Source of the DNA: Bacteroidales bacterium
GTDB taxonomy: Bacteria > Bacteroidota > Bacteroidia > Bacteroidales > F082
Length of the DNA stretch: 64,000 bases
Assembly (NCBI GenBank): GCA_017531225.1
Contig: JAFXLL010000001.1
Coordinates: 124,001-188,000 of the forward strand
Direction: 5' to 3'
Part shown: piece by piece, positions 16,398 to 24,640 of the stretch
Layout: each line of letters opens with the position of its first letter
Numbering within the stretch: position 1 is the stretch's first letter
Made by a program: the position numbers and the translations under genes
The notes under the pieces: model-generated
The model's input: only the letters and a program-made list of their open reading frames with translations
Told to the model about the DNA's origin: nothing
The model's database searches: none

Positions 16398-16832
16398 ATG
16401 GCGAGAATCATGGCAATCGATTTAGGACGGAAACGTTGCGGCGTGGCGGTTACTGACCCGCTGCAGATCATTGCCAATGGCTTGACTACTGTGGAAAGCG
16501 GCAAGCTGGCCGACTGGGTGGTGGATTACGTGCGGCAAGAGGAGGTGGAGACCATCGTTATTGGCGAACCAAAGGACATGCACAACAATCCCTCGGACTG
16601 CTCCAAATACATAGAACCCATTGTGAACCGCCTACGCAAGCTGCTTCCTGACATGAAGATCATCCGTTACGACGAGCGCTTCACCTCAGTGATGGCTCAC
16701 CAAACCATGATCGACGCAGGTTTGAAAAAGAAACAACGCCAGGATAAGGCACTGGTGGATACCGTAGCAGCAACCATCTTGCTTCAATCTTATTTAAGTT
16801 CAACAAGTAAACCTTTCACCTCTCATCTCTAA
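16398..16832 (+). CDS. ruvX: RuvX/YqgF family Holliday junction resolvase-like RNase H-fold nuclease
   Basis: A 144-residue RNase H-fold protein. The first acidic motif is AIDLGRKRCGVAV (catalytic Asp near residue 8), the second region is YDERFTSVMA near 95, and the third is DKALVDTVAATILL near 120. YqgF family members process 16S rRNA 5' ends and resolve junctions; which is true here is unknown. The C-terminal residues KPFTSHL and the stop are encoded by a pyrimidine tract that fills the gap to def. The ATG at 16410 would also fit. Confidence 0.88.
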   Translation: MARIMAIDLGRKRCGVAVTDPLQIIANGLTTVESGKLADWVVDYVRQEEVETIVIGEPKDMHNNPSDCSKYIEPIVNRLRKLLPDMKIIRYDERFTSVMAHQTMIDAGLKKKQRQDKALVDTVAATILLQSYLSSTSKPFTSHL

Positions 16833-16845
16833 ACTTTCAACTAAA
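16806..16845 (+). repeat. Pyrimidine tract between ruvX and def
   Basis: CCTTTCACCTCTCATCTC-type sequence covers the end of ruvX and the spacer before def. It belongs to the same loose family as the tracts at 19394-19459. Confidence 0.5.
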
Positions 16846-17415
16846 ATGATATTACCTATTGTTGCATACGGTCATCCGACCTTGAAGGCAGTGGCCAAAG
16901 ACATTGACAAAGACTTTCCTGAATTGGAGAAACTCATCACTGACATGTGGGAGACGCTTGCCCATTCCGAGGGCGTGGGACTTGCCGCACCTCAGGTGAA
17001 CCAGTCGATTCGCCTGTTTTTGGTGGATGCCAACCCGTTTTATCCCGATTATCCTGATGCGAAGGACTTCAAGCAGGTGTTCATTAATGCCCGTCTGTTG
17101 GACACTTTCGGCGAAGACGTGCCTTTCAAGGAAGGCTGTCTCAGCCTCCCGGGCATCTATGAAGAGGTAGTCCGTCCAGACGGCATCCGCCTACGTTATC
17201 TTGATGAGAATTTCGTGGAGCACGAGGAGGAATTCACTGGTATCAAGGCCAGGATCATCCAACACGAGTACGACCATCTTGAAGGCCATGTGCATGTGGA
17301 CCGTATCGCACCATTGCGCAAAACCTTGCTTCAAGGCAAGCTGCGCGACATCTCAGAAGGCAAGTGCGATGCCGATTATCGAATGATTTTCCCGAAAAAA
17401 CAAAAAAGAAGATAA
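16846..17415 (+). CDS. def: Peptide deformylase
   Basis: Removes the formyl group from nascent N-terminal Met. The 189-residue protein has all three motifs: GVGLAAPQ (residues 43-50), EGCLSLPG with the metal ligand Cys98, and QHEYDHLEG with His140, Glu141 and His144. The gene begins 13 bases after ruvX and is followed 2 bases later by a TPR lipoprotein gene. Confidence 0.96.
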   Translation: MILPIVAYGHPTLKAVAKDIDKDFPELEKLITDMWETLAHSEGVGLAAPQVNQSIRLFLVDANPFYPDYPDAKDFKQVFINARLLDTFGEDVPFKEGCLSLPGIYEEVVRPDGIRLRYLDENFVEHEEEFTGIKARIIQHEYDHLEGHVHVDRIAPLRKTLLQGKLRDISEGKCDADYRMIFPKKQKRR

Positions 17416-17417
17416 AG

Positions 17418-17939
17418 ATGAAAAAGTCGATTTTTGTGATGGCCGTTGCCATGATGTTTGCCATGGTGGGATGCCATAACCAGAACACTAAAACCACTGA
17501 AAAAGACGTGAAGAAGGCAGAAGAAGCCTTGTTCAACAGTGATATGTCGACTAATCCTGAGGCTGTGCCAGAAGCTATAGCGACCTTCAGTAAGTATGCC
17601 GAGGAGAATTCCGAAGCTGCTGATGCACCAGAGTATCTCTTCAAGGCCATTGAGATTTCAATCAATACCAAGCAGGAGGCTCAGCAGAGCATCGACTTGG
17701 TTAACCGTTTGGTGACCAACTATCCTGAATTCGACAAGGATCCCGTGGCGCTGTTCATGCTGGCTACTTTCGTTTATGACGAGCAAATGCATGACCTCGA
17801 CAAGGCCCGTGAGACCTATCAGCAGGTTGTTGACAACTATCCTGACAGCCCCTTCGCTGCTGATGCAGCCATTGCCATTACCCAACTGGGAATGACACCG
17901 GAGGAGCTGATCAAGATGTTTGAGGCTCAGGAAAATTAA
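17418..17939 (+). CDS. Small TPR-like lipoprotein
   Basis: A 173-residue protein with a lipoprotein signal ([19 protein letters not shown]; Cys at residue 19). The rest is helical with TPR-like pairs ([34 protein letters not shown]), as in outer-membrane assembly lipoproteins of the YfiO/YbgF type, but too short to be BamD. The function is unknown. The ATG at 17418 is chosen since an upstream in-frame start (17364) lies within def. Its TAA overlaps the metK stop on the other strand. Confidence 0.75.
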   Translation: MKKSIFVMAVAMMFAMVGCHNQNTKTTEKDVKKAEEALFNSDMSTNPEAVPEAIATFSKYAEENSEAADAPEYLFKAIEISINTKQEAQQSIDLVNRLVTNYPEFDKDPVALFMLATFVYDEQMHDLDKARETYQQVVDNYPDSPFAADAAIAITQLGMTPEELIKMFEAQEN

Positions 17940-19246
17940 GCTATTCCAAAAGCTTTTTTGAAAGAATCTACCAAATCAAGTTTTTCCCAACCGAAGAACT
18001 CCACATTCTTGTAGGTCTTGCCGCCTTCCACAAAGGTGGTCTTGTCCTTGTAGAACACTTCGACCTTACGGGTCTCTGGTTGACGTCCGAAGTGTCCGTA
18101 GGAGGCGGTCTCCTCGAAGATCGGGTTGGTCAAGCCGAAACGCTTCACGATGGCGTAGGGGCGAAGGTCGACTAACTTTATGATTTTTTGGGCGATTTCA
18201 TCATCGCTTATGTTGACGTGTGAAGTGCCTTCGGTGTTGACGTAGAAGCCTACAGGTTCGGCAATGCCGATGGCGTAAGCGACCTGCACCAGGGCTTGGT
18301 CGCAGATACCGGCGGCCACCATATTTTTAGCGATATGACGAGCGGCGTAAGCTGCGGAACGGTCTACCTTAGAGCTGTCCTTGCCTGAGAAGGCACCACC
18401 ACCATGAGCACCGCGACCACCGTAGGTGTCGACGATGATCTTACGGCCAGTGAGACCGGTGTCGCCGTGAGGACCTCCGATGACGAACTTGCCCGTGGGG
18501 TTCACAAAGATCTTCATGTCCTGGTCGAACAGCTTGCGAAGCTTGGCAGGGAGTTTGCGTTTCACGCGAGGCAACAGGATGTTGAGCACGTCGGCTTCAA
18601 TCTTATCGACCATACGGATGTCGGCTTCACGTTGGGCTTCTTCGCTGTTGTCAGCGGGTTTGATGAACTCATCGTGCTGGGTGCTGATGACGATGGTGTC
18701 GATGCGCTTTGGCTTCCAACCATCTTCGTATTCCACTGTGACTTGAGATTTGGCGTCAGGGCGGAGGTATTTCATCTGCTTGCCTTCGCGACGGATGGCG
18801 GCGAGTTCTCTTAAAAGAAGGTGTGACAGATCGATGGTCAAAGGCATGTAGTTGTCGGTCTCGTTGGTGGCGAAGCCGAACATCATGCCTTGGTCGCCGG
18901 CACCTTGCTCTTCGGGTTTCTCGCGACCCACACCCATGTAGATGTCGTTCGACTGGCCGTGGAGGGCCGACAAAACGCCACAGGACTGGGCATCGAATTG
19001 GTATTCTGATTTGTTGTAGCCGATGCGATCTATCACACGGCGTGCGATATCTTGGATTTCAACGTAAGCGTTGGTACGGATTTCTCCGGCAACCACGCAT
19101 AAACCGGTGGTTACCAAGGTCTCGCAAGCCACTTTCGACTTGGGATCGTAGCGGAGGATTTCGTCTAATACGGCATCTGATATTTGATCCGACACTTTGT
19201 CGGGATGACCTTCTGAAACGGATTCTGAAGTGAAGTAATAACCCAT
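17936..19246 (-). CDS. metK: S-adenosylmethionine synthetase
   Basis: MetK makes SAM from methionine and ATP. The 436-residue protein shows [21 protein letters not shown] at the N-terminus (ATP/Mg site), [12 protein letters not shown] near residue 115 and [19 protein letters not shown] near 280 with the P-loop-like lysine. It is longer than the E. coli enzyme (384) because of insertions usual in Bacteroidota. The product serves TrmB, RsmI, PrmC and Pcm in this window. The predicted promoter (19380-19387) leaves a 5' leader of about 130 nt. Confidence 0.96.
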   Translation of the reverse strand: MGYYFTSESVSEGHPDKVSDQISDAVLDEILRYDPKSKVACETLVTTGLCVVAGEIRTNAYVEIQDIARRVIDRIGYNKSEYQFDAQSCGVLSALHGQSNDIYMGVGREKPEEQGAGDQGMMFGFATNETDNYMPLTIDLSHLLLRELAAIRREGKQMKYLRPDAKSQVTVEYEDGWKPKRIDTIVISTQHDEFIKPADNSEEAQREADIRMVDKIEADVLNILLPRVKRKLPAKLRKLFDQDMKIFVNPTGKFVIGGPHGDTGLTGRKIIVDTYGGRGAHGGGAFSGKDSSKVDRSAAYAARHIAKNMVAAGICDQALVQVAYAIGIAEPVGFYVNTEGTSHVNISDDEIAQKIIKLVDLRPYAIVKRFGLTNPIFEETASYGHFGRQPETRKVEVFYKDKTTFVEGGKTYKNVEFFGWEKLDLVDSFKKAFGIA

Positions 19247-19259
19247 AACAAATTGATTA

Positions 19260-19331
19260 TTAAATTGTTAATAAATAATTTGTGTGGGAAGTTGTTGACT
19301 GAAAGGGAAGGAAAAAGCATTGGTTTAGCAT
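19260..19331 (-). other. Possible 23-codon upstream frame in the metK leader
   Basis: Within the metK leader an ATG at 19331 opens a 23-codon frame (MLNQCFFLPFQ..., ending LLTI) that stops at 19260, 13 bases before the metK start. Nothing beyond its position supports translation. It contains no methionine other than the first. I recognise no SAM riboswitch in the leader. Confidence 0.2.
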
Positions 19332-19379
19332 TTTTTCTTGTGGTTGCAATCAAAACAAATCTTTCCACATTTGCGGCTG

Positions 19380-19387
19380 CAAAGATA
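19380..19387 (-). promoter_or_regulatory. -7 box for metK
   Basis: TATCTTTG on the minus strand, 133 bases upstream of the metK ATG. No -33 TTG is visible at the usual spacing. Confidence 0.6.
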
Positions 19388-19393
19388 AATAAA

Positions 19394-19461
19394 AGTTGAG
19401 AGTTGAGAGGTGAAAGGTGAGATTTTTTTTTAATTCGACCTCTCACTTCTCACTTCTTACT
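19394..19461. repeat. Purine/pyrimidine inverted tract between gldA and metK
   Basis: A GAGAGGTGAAAGGTGAG-type purine arm (19404-19421) and a CTCACTTCTCACTTC-type pyrimidine arm (19442-19459) can pair over 18 bp with one mismatch and some G-T pairs, around a T-rich 20-nt loop. The gldA stop codon (19457-19459) is inside the pyrimidine arm. It probably acts as a terminator for gldA. Confidence 0.55.
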
Positions 19462-20173
19462 TTCCCATCGTCATTTTCTGGAATGCTTCTTCAAGGCTGG
19501 CAGCGTCGCCGAAGTGTTTGAGGTTCTCGATCTTATCGTCGGCGACCACAACACCTTTATTAATAATAATGGCGCGTTCGCAGATGGCTTCGACCTCTTG
19601 CATGATGTGGGTGGAGAGCAGCACGGTCTTCTCTTTGCCGAAGCTTGAAATGAGGCTACGGATTTCAACGAGTTGGTTGGGGTCAAGACCAGAGGTAGGC
19701 TCGTCGAGGATGAGCACTTGCGGGTCGTGCATCATGGCTTGGGCGAGGCCGACACGTTGGCGATAGCCTTTGGAGAGTGCTCCAATTTTCTTGTGAGCTT
19801 CCAGTCCGAGGCCGGTTTCCTCAATCATTTGCTCAATGCGACGATTGGCTTTTTCACCTGTAATATGATGAATGCCAGCTACAAACGATAGATACTCTCG
19901 GACGTACATATCGAGATACAGCGGGTTATGCTCAGGGAGATAGCCCACGATGCGCTTCACCTCCATGGGGTGATCCATCACGTCGAAGCCATTGACGCTC
20001 ACTGTGCCCGAGGTGGGAGGGATGAAGCAGGTGATGATCTTCATCAGGGTGGATTTGCCTGCACCGTTGGGGCCGAGCAAACCGACGATACCTTTGTCGA
20101 TGGTGAGGTTGACGTTGTTCAAAGCCAGCTGTTCGCCGTATTGTTTGGTGATATTTTGGATAAGAATTGACAT
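19457..20173 (-). CDS. gldA: ABC transporter ATP-binding protein, GldA-like
   Basis: A 238-residue ABC ATPase with Walker A GPNGAGKST (residues 34-42), signature LSKGYRQRVGLAQA near 135 and Walker B VLILDEPTSGLDP near 155. The signature variant SKGYRQRVGLA and the length are typical of GldA, the ATPase of the GldAFG transporter linked to gliding in Flavobacteriia and found also in non-gliding Bacteroidales. gldF and gldG are not adjacent, so the symbol is by similarity. The ATG at 20173 is chosen; a longer frame to 20296 runs upstream of the promoter box at 20192-20199. Confidence 0.8.
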   Translation of the reverse strand: MSILIQNITKQYGEQLALNNVNLTIDKGIVGLLGPNGAGKSTLMKIITCFIPPTSGTVSVNGFDVMDHPMEVKRIVGYLPEHNPLYLDMYVREYLSFVAGIHHITGEKANRRIEQMIEETGLGLEAHKKIGALSKGYRQRVGLAQAMMHDPQVLILDEPTSGLDPNQLVEIRSLISSFGKEKTVLLSTHIMQEVEAICERAIIINKGVVVADDKIENLKHFGDAASLEEAFQKMTMGK

Positions 20174-20191
20174 TTTTTTTCGATTTGCGTG

Positions 20192-20199
20192 CAAAGGTA
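20192..20199 (-). promoter_or_regulatory. -7 box for gldA
   Basis: TACCTTTG on the minus strand, 18 bases before the ATG. It is divergent from the rplM promoter box at 20213-20220. Confidence 0.55.
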
Positions 20200-20212
20200 A
20201 TAAAAATCTTTG

Positions 20213-20327
20213 TAATTTTGCGCCCTCGTTAGTAAACACTGTTCTATCTATTTTTGTAAAGAGCGTGGGACTATGGGCGAAGATAATCTTACGCAAACAT
20301 TAATTGGATAAACGTATTAAAAAGAAA
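20213..20327 (+). promoter_or_regulatory. rplM promoter and about 100-nt 5' leader
   Basis: The -7 box TAATTTTG (20213-20220) lies 107 bases before the rplM ATG. The leader includes the complementary pair CGCCC (20221-20225) and GGGCG (20275-20279), which could close a structured domain. Long leaders of r-protein operons often bind one of their products; here that is inference. Confidence 0.5.
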
Positions 20328-20786
20328 ATGAACTACTTAAGTTACAAAACAGTAAGCGTCAACAAGGAAAATGCCAACAAGAAGTGGTATGTCATCGACG
20401 CTGAAGGACAGATTCTCGGTCGTTTTGCCTCCGAGGTTGCCATGATTCTCCGTGGCAAGCGCAAACCCAGCTACACTCCCCACAGCGATTGTGGCGACAA
20501 TGTCATCATCATCAATGCTGAGAAGATCCAACTCACCGGCAACAAGATGGCAGAGAAGTACTATGTGCATTACACCGGTTACCCGGGTGGTCAGCGTTTC
20601 CGCAACGTGAGCGAGCAGCTGAAGAGAAAGCCAGAAGCCGTTCTCGAGCACGCTATCAAGGGCATGCTTCCCAAGACCAAGTTGGGCGCCGCCATCTACA
20701 AGAACCTCTATGTCTATGCAGGTACAGAGCATCCACACGAGGCACAGAAACCTACAGAACTCAAAATTAACACTATTAAGAAATAA
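20328..20786 (+). CDS. rplM: 50S ribosomal protein L13
   Basis: A 152-residue protein with the L13 core (WYVIDAEGQILGRFASEVA near the N-terminus; YYVHYTGYPGGQ and KGMLPKTKLG later). The ATG at 20328 (MNYLSYKTVSVN) matches Bacteroidota L13 N-termini; an ATG eight codons upstream is unlikely. First gene of rplM-rpsI-rpsB-tsf. Confidence 0.96.
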   Translation: MNYLSYKTVSVNKENANKKWYVIDAEGQILGRFASEVAMILRGKRKPSYTPHSDCGDNVIIINAEKIQLTGNKMAEKYYVHYTGYPGGQRFRNVSEQLKRKPEAVLEHAIKGMLPKTKLGAAIYKNLYVYAGTEHPHEAQKPTELKINTIKK

Positions 20787-20788
20787 TC

Positions 20789-21175
20789 ATGGAAGTAATC
20801 AACGCTTTAGGTAGAAGAAAGACCGCCGTTGCACGTATCTACATGAAGGTCGGTAACGGTAACATTACGGTGAACAAGCGCGACTACAAGGAGTATTTCC
20901 CAACGAGCATCCTCCACTATGTGGTTGAACAACCTCTGATGCTTACCGACAACCTCGGCAAGTTCGACATCAAGGTGAACCTCGACGGTGGTGGCATCAA
21001 CGGTCAGGCCGAGGCTTTGCGTCTCGCCATCAGCCGTGCGCTCTGCGAAATCGATCCTACGTATCGTCCTACCCTGAAGGCTAAAGGTTTGATGCGCCGC
21101 GATCCTCGTATGGTCGAGCGTAAGAAACCCGGTCAGCCTGGTGCCCGTAAGAAGTTCCAATTCAGCAAACGTTAA
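20789..21175 (+). CDS. rpsI: 30S ribosomal protein S9
   Basis: A 128-residue S9 with N-terminal GRRKTAVARIY and the basic C-terminal tail ending KKFQFSKR, which reaches the P-site tRNA. The ATG is 2 bases after the rplM stop. Confidence 0.97.
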   Translation: MEVINALGRRKTAVARIYMKVGNGNITVNKRDYKEYFPTSILHYVVEQPLMLTDNLGKFDIKVNLDGGGINGQAEALRLAISRALCEIDPTYRPTLKAKGLMRRDPRMVERKKPGQPGARKKFQFSKR

Positions 21176-21210
21176 GCTATTCTCAGCCGAGCGATTTTGT
21201 TTAGTATCCA

Positions 21211-21250
21211 AATTGTTGAGATTTTTCTTTTTGGAGACTACTCAACAATT
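21211..21250 (+). promoter_or_regulatory. Hairpin in the rpsI-rpsB spacer
   Basis: AATTGTTGAG (21211-21220) and CTCAACAATT (21241-21250) form a perfect 10-bp stem with a 20-nt loop, ending 35 bases before the rpsB ATG. The 110-base spacer has no convincing -7 box. It may be a regulatory leader element for rpsB-tsf or an RNA processing site. Confidence 0.5.
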
Positions 21251-21285
21251 GTATTCAGTGAATGTAAACATTAAAAAGAAAACTC

Positions 21286-22104
21286 ATGACACAAGTAACT
21301 TTTGAAGAATTATTGGATGCCGGTTGTCATTTCGGTCATCTCAAGAGAAAGTGGAATCCTGCCATGGCTCCTTACATCTTCATGGAGCGCAATGGTATCC
21401 ACATCATCGACCTTTATAAGACTCAGGCTAAGGTTGACGAAGCTGCTGCTGCAGTTTGCCAACTCGCCAAGTCTGGCAAGAAGATCCTCTTCGTTGCCAC
21501 CAAGAAACAAGCTAAGGACGTTGTTGCTGAGCTCGTCCAGAAAGTCAATATGCCTTACGTGACCGAGCGTTGGCCCGGCGGTATGTTGACCAACTTCGCC
21601 ACCATCCGCAAGGCTGTGCGTAAGATGACCAACATCGACAAGTTGATGGTCAGCGACGCTTACAAGAGCCTTTCAAAGCGTGAAAAACTCCAGATCGAGC
21701 GTGAACGTGAAAAGCTCGAGAAGAACCTCGGTTCCATCAGCGACCTGAGCCGTCTGCCATCAGCCGTGTTCGTCGTTGACATCATGAAGGAACACATCGC
21801 CGTCGCCGAGGCACGCAAGCTCAATATCCCGGTCTTCGCCATCGTCGATACCAACACCAACCCGAACCTCGTCGATTTCCCGATCCCGGCTAACGACGAT
21901 GCCAGCAAGTCAATCGCCCTCATCGTAGGTAAGATGGTTGACGCTATCGAGGAAGGTCTCAACGAACGCAAACTCAACAAGGAAAACAACGTTGAGGAAC
22001 CTGAAGAGGTCGTTGAAGACGCCGTTGTCGATACCGAAGAAGAGGAAAAGGAAGAGAAGCCACGTGCTGCTCGCCGTCCTCGTAAACCCGTCGCAAAAAA
22101 ATAA
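21286..22104 (+). CDS. rpsB: 30S ribosomal protein S2
   Basis: A 272-residue S2 with the usual start FEELLDAGCHFGH and the segments WPGGMLTNF and VDTNTNP. The last 45 residues form a Glu-rich then Lys/Arg-rich tail (EEKEEKPRAARRPRKP), longer than in E. coli and common in Bacteroidota. It is followed 19 bases later by tsf. Confidence 0.97.
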   Translation: MTQVTFEELLDAGCHFGHLKRKWNPAMAPYIFMERNGIHIIDLYKTQAKVDEAAAAVCQLAKSGKKILFVATKKQAKDVVAELVQKVNMPYVTERWPGGMLTNFATIRKAVRKMTNIDKLMVSDAYKSLSKREKLQIEREREKLEKNLGSISDLSRLPSAVFVVDIMKEHIAVAEARKLNIPVFAIVDTNTNPNLVDFPIPANDDASKSIALIVGKMVDAIEEGLNERKLNKENNVEEPEEVVEDAVVDTEEEEKEEKPRAARRPRKPVAKK

Positions 22105-22123
22105 CCTTTAAAACCAGAATAAA

Positions 22124-23116
22124 ATGAATATTACCGCTTCTCAAGTCAATGAACTGAGACAAATGACCGGCGCCGGCATGATGGACTGCAAGAAGGCCCT
22201 CGTTGAGACCGACGGTGACATCCAGGCTGCTATCGACATCCTTCGTAAGAAGGGTATGGCCAAGGCTGCCAAGCGCGCTGACCGTAACGCCAGCGAAGGC
22301 TGCGTCCTGTCAAAGGCTACCGAAGATCACAAGTACGCCGCCATCATCATGGTGAACTGCGAGACTGACTTCGTCGCTAACAACGCCGACTTCGTGAAGT
22401 TCACCAAGGACGTCCTCGACATGGCTGTTGCCAACCGCGTGAAGGACATCGAAGCCCTGAAGGCTATGAGCATCAACGGCCAGACTGTTGAGGCCCTCGT
22501 CGCCAACCAGAGCGCTGTTACCGGTGAAAAGACCGAACTTGGTGCTTTCAAAGTCCTCGAAGGTGCTTACGTGGCTAACTACAACCACCCTGGCAACCGC
22601 CTCGCCACCATCGTTGAGATGAATAAGGAATTCAACGGCATCGACGAAGTGAGCCATGAAGTGTGCATGCACGTCGCCGCTATGAACCCAATGGCCGTCA
22701 GCGAAGACTCCATCTCACAAGAGGTGAAGGACCGCGAGCTGGCAGTCGCCATCGACAAGACCAAGGACGAACTCATCGGCAAGGAAGTTGAAAAGGCTCT
22801 CCGTAAGGCTGGTATCAACCCCAACCATGTTGACAGCGATGATCACATCGACTCCAACATCACCAAGGGTTACATCACCGCTGAGCAAGGCGCTCAGGCC
22901 CGTGAGATCAAGGCTACCGTTCCTGGCACCGTGAACCTCAACGAAGGTATGGTCCAGAACATCGCCAAGGGTCGTCTGGGCAAGTTCTTCAAAGAGAACT
23001 GCCTGCTCAACCAGGTCTCTCTGGTTGCCGATCCTAAGACCGTCGCTCAATACATCCAAGACGCCGATAAGGAAGCTACCGTTAAGGCTTTCTATCGCGT
23101 GAAATTGGGTGAATAA
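22124..23116 (+). CDS. tsf: Elongation factor Ts
   Basis: Nucleotide exchange factor for EF-Tu, 330 residues. The N-terminal UBA-type motif is LRQMTGAGMMDCKKAL (about residues 11-26) and the core motif VNCETDFVA is near residue 80. It is about 47 residues longer than E. coli EF-Ts because of an internal insertion. Last gene of the unit; a rho-independent terminator follows. Confidence 0.96.
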   Translation: MNITASQVNELRQMTGAGMMDCKKALVETDGDIQAAIDILRKKGMAKAAKRADRNASEGCVLSKATEDHKYAAIIMVNCETDFVANNADFVKFTKDVLDMAVANRVKDIEALKAMSINGQTVEALVANQSAVTGEKTELGAFKVLEGAYVANYNHPGNRLATIVEMNKEFNGIDEVSHEVCMHVAAMNPMAVSEDSISQEVKDRELAVAIDKTKDELIGKEVEKALRKAGINPNHVDSDDHIDSNITKGYITAEQGAQAREIKATVPGTVNLNEGMVQNIAKGRLGKFFKENCLLNQVSLVADPKTVAQYIQDADKEATVKAFYRVKLGE

Positions 23117-23140
23117 TCCATTGACGAGAATTGATGATAA

Positions 23141-23166
23141 AAAGGCTGACCGAGAGGTCAGCCTTT
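23141..23166. terminator. Rho-independent terminator of tsf, overlapping the end of the PPTase gene
   Basis: An 11-bp stem (23141-23151 with 23156-23166, GAGA loop) followed by a T-run on the plus strand and preceded by As, so it can act in both directions. The TGA stop (23158-23160) and the 3' end of the minus-strand phosphopantetheinyl transferase gene lie inside it. Confidence 0.9.
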
Positions 23167-23727
23167 TTTTGTTGCTATGGAATAAGCATATTGTTTTTCA
23201 GGATTCACGTGCGTTTCCACATGCTCGTCACCCTGGAGCAACCCGTGGAGATCGTGTGTGATCCCCGTGCCCCGTAATTTGAATACCGCCTCCTTCTTGG
23301 TCCAATATTCGATGAAGGTCTGGATGGGGTTGTCGCTGGCTTTAATGATCTGACATTCCTTCTCGTTCATGGTGTAACGCATCAAGGAATCGTCCACCTC
23401 ACGGTAACTCTCGATATCAACGCCTATAGGCTCATCGCTTACGGCCACAATGATGCCGTTCTTGCAATGGCTGAGGTTGAAATGGACTTCAGGATAGTCT
23501 CTCAGAAAAGGCTTGCCATGTTCGTTTTTCGTGAAAATGAAAGGGTGGGAGAGTCCCATGGATTCAAGTATTTCACGCAGCATCACGTAGGACTTGAGAC
23601 AGGCAAATTGGCCGAAGAGATGCTTGTATTTTAAGGCTTCCTCACGACGCTCATCAGAGACCAATGGGAGCAAACGCTGGATTTCCTCCGGCGTACATTG
23701 TTCCATATCATCGAAGATCTTGATCAC
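23158..23727 (-). CDS. 4'-phosphopantetheinyl transferase (Sfp/AcpT type)
   Basis: Transfers phosphopantetheine from CoA to a carrier protein. The 189-residue protein has the two family motifs: GVDIE (Asp104 and Glu106, Mg ligands) and WTKKEAVFK (residues 142-150, catalytic Glu/Lys). It is on the short side for Sfp-type enzymes. Its ATG overlaps the atpG stop by 4 bases, making it the last, translationally coupled gene of the ATP synthase operon. Its own stop is inside the terminator stem. Its target acyl carrier protein is not in the window. Confidence 0.9.
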   Translation of the reverse strand: MIKIFDDMEQCTPEEIQRLLPLVSDERREEALKYKHLFGQFACLKSYVMLREILESMGLSHPFIFTKNEHGKPFLRDYPEVHFNLSHCKNGIIVAVSDEPIGVDIESYREVDDSLMRYTMNEKECQIIKASDNPIQTFIEYWTKKEAVFKLRGTGITHDLHGLLQGDEHVETHVNPEKQYAYSIATKKG

Positions 23728-24596
23728 TTGTTGAGCGCTTCGGAGCCGCCGACGATGTCGATCAGCTCGGTGGTGATCACGTTTTGACGGGCTTTGTTGT
23801 ATTGTGTCCTCAACTCCTGTAGGAGGGTGTTGGCGTTGTCGCTGGCAATATGCATGGCAGTCATGCGCGCCCCGTGCTCGGCGGTGAAGGTGTCGAGCAT
23901 GACAGAATAGAACTTGGTGCGGATCACCTTGGGCACCAAGGCGTTGATAAACTCCTCCTTGGAAGGCTCCACAAGGTAGTCAAACGTCATATCCGAAGAG
24001 GCCTCAGCGGTTTCAAGCGGCAGGGCTGTGTCGCAGAGAGCCACCTGCACACCGGCGTTTTTGTAATGGTTATATATCAGCACAACCTGATCAGTATTGC
24101 CGTCAAGGAATTGTTTTACCATCTTGTCGCTGAGTTCCATGGCCAGTTGGAAGGAGAGGCTGTCGTTCAGGCCATCGTAGGACTGGGCGACTTTGATGCC
24201 GTTTTTCACGGCGTAATCATTGATCTTTTTGCCAAACAGGATGATCCCCACCTGTTCTGCGCCGAGTTGCTTGACGTAGCTGTCGTATGTCCTTTTGAAC
24301 AGCTTGATGACGTTGGAGTTGTAGACGCCGCAAAGGCCGCTGCTTGAGGAGAAGGCGATCAAGGTCACACGTTTCACCTCGCGTTTGGAAGCCAATGGGA
24401 TGCTTACTTCCTCTTCGAGTGAGCCGAGGTAGTTACTCAGTGCCTCGCTGAGTTTGTTGCGGTAGGGCAAAAAGTTCAGCGTCATGCCTTCGGACTTCTT
24501 CAGCTTGGCTGCTGACACCATCTTCATGGCACTGGTGATCTTCCCCGTCGAGGCGACGGAGTTGATGCGGGCACGTATTTCTTTTAGGTTGGGCAT
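23724..24596 (-). CDS. atpG: ATP synthase gamma subunit
   Basis: Central rotor shaft of F1, 290 residues. The N-terminal helix IRARINSVASTGKITSAMKM and the C-terminal helix (NNALLQELR-like, ending QNVITTELIDIVGGSEAL) are characteristic. It lies 17 bases after atpA. Confidence 0.96.
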   Translation of the reverse strand: MPNLKEIRARINSVASTGKITSAMKMVSAAKLKKSEGMTLNFLPYRNKLSEALSNYLGSLEEEVSIPLASKREVKRVTLIAFSSSSGLCGVYNSNVIKLFKRTYDSYVKQLGAEQVGIILFGKKINDYAVKNGIKVAQSYDGLNDSLSFQLAMELSDKMVKQFLDGNTDQVVLIYNHYKNAGVQVALCDTALPLETAEASSDMTFDYLVEPSKEEFINALVPKVIRTKFYSVMLDTFTAEHGARMTAMHIASDNANTLLQELRTQYNKARQNVITTELIDIVGGSEALNK

Positions 24597-24604
24597 TGGT
24601 TGGA

Positions 24605-24640
24605 AGACAGAAGTCAGAAGTTAGAAGTCAGAAGTTGGGC
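24605..24640 (-). repeat. AGAAGTCAGAAGT-type tract at the atpA 3' end
   Basis: On the plus strand the units AGAAGTCAGAAGTTAGAAGT repeat across the atpA stop. In the minus-strand sense they encode the last residues of AtpA (LLTSNF). Confidence 0.6.

Noticed and set aside
19247-19387. SAM riboswitch upstream of metK
   Set aside because: No conserved SAM-I/II/III-like core or matching stems were recognisable by eye.
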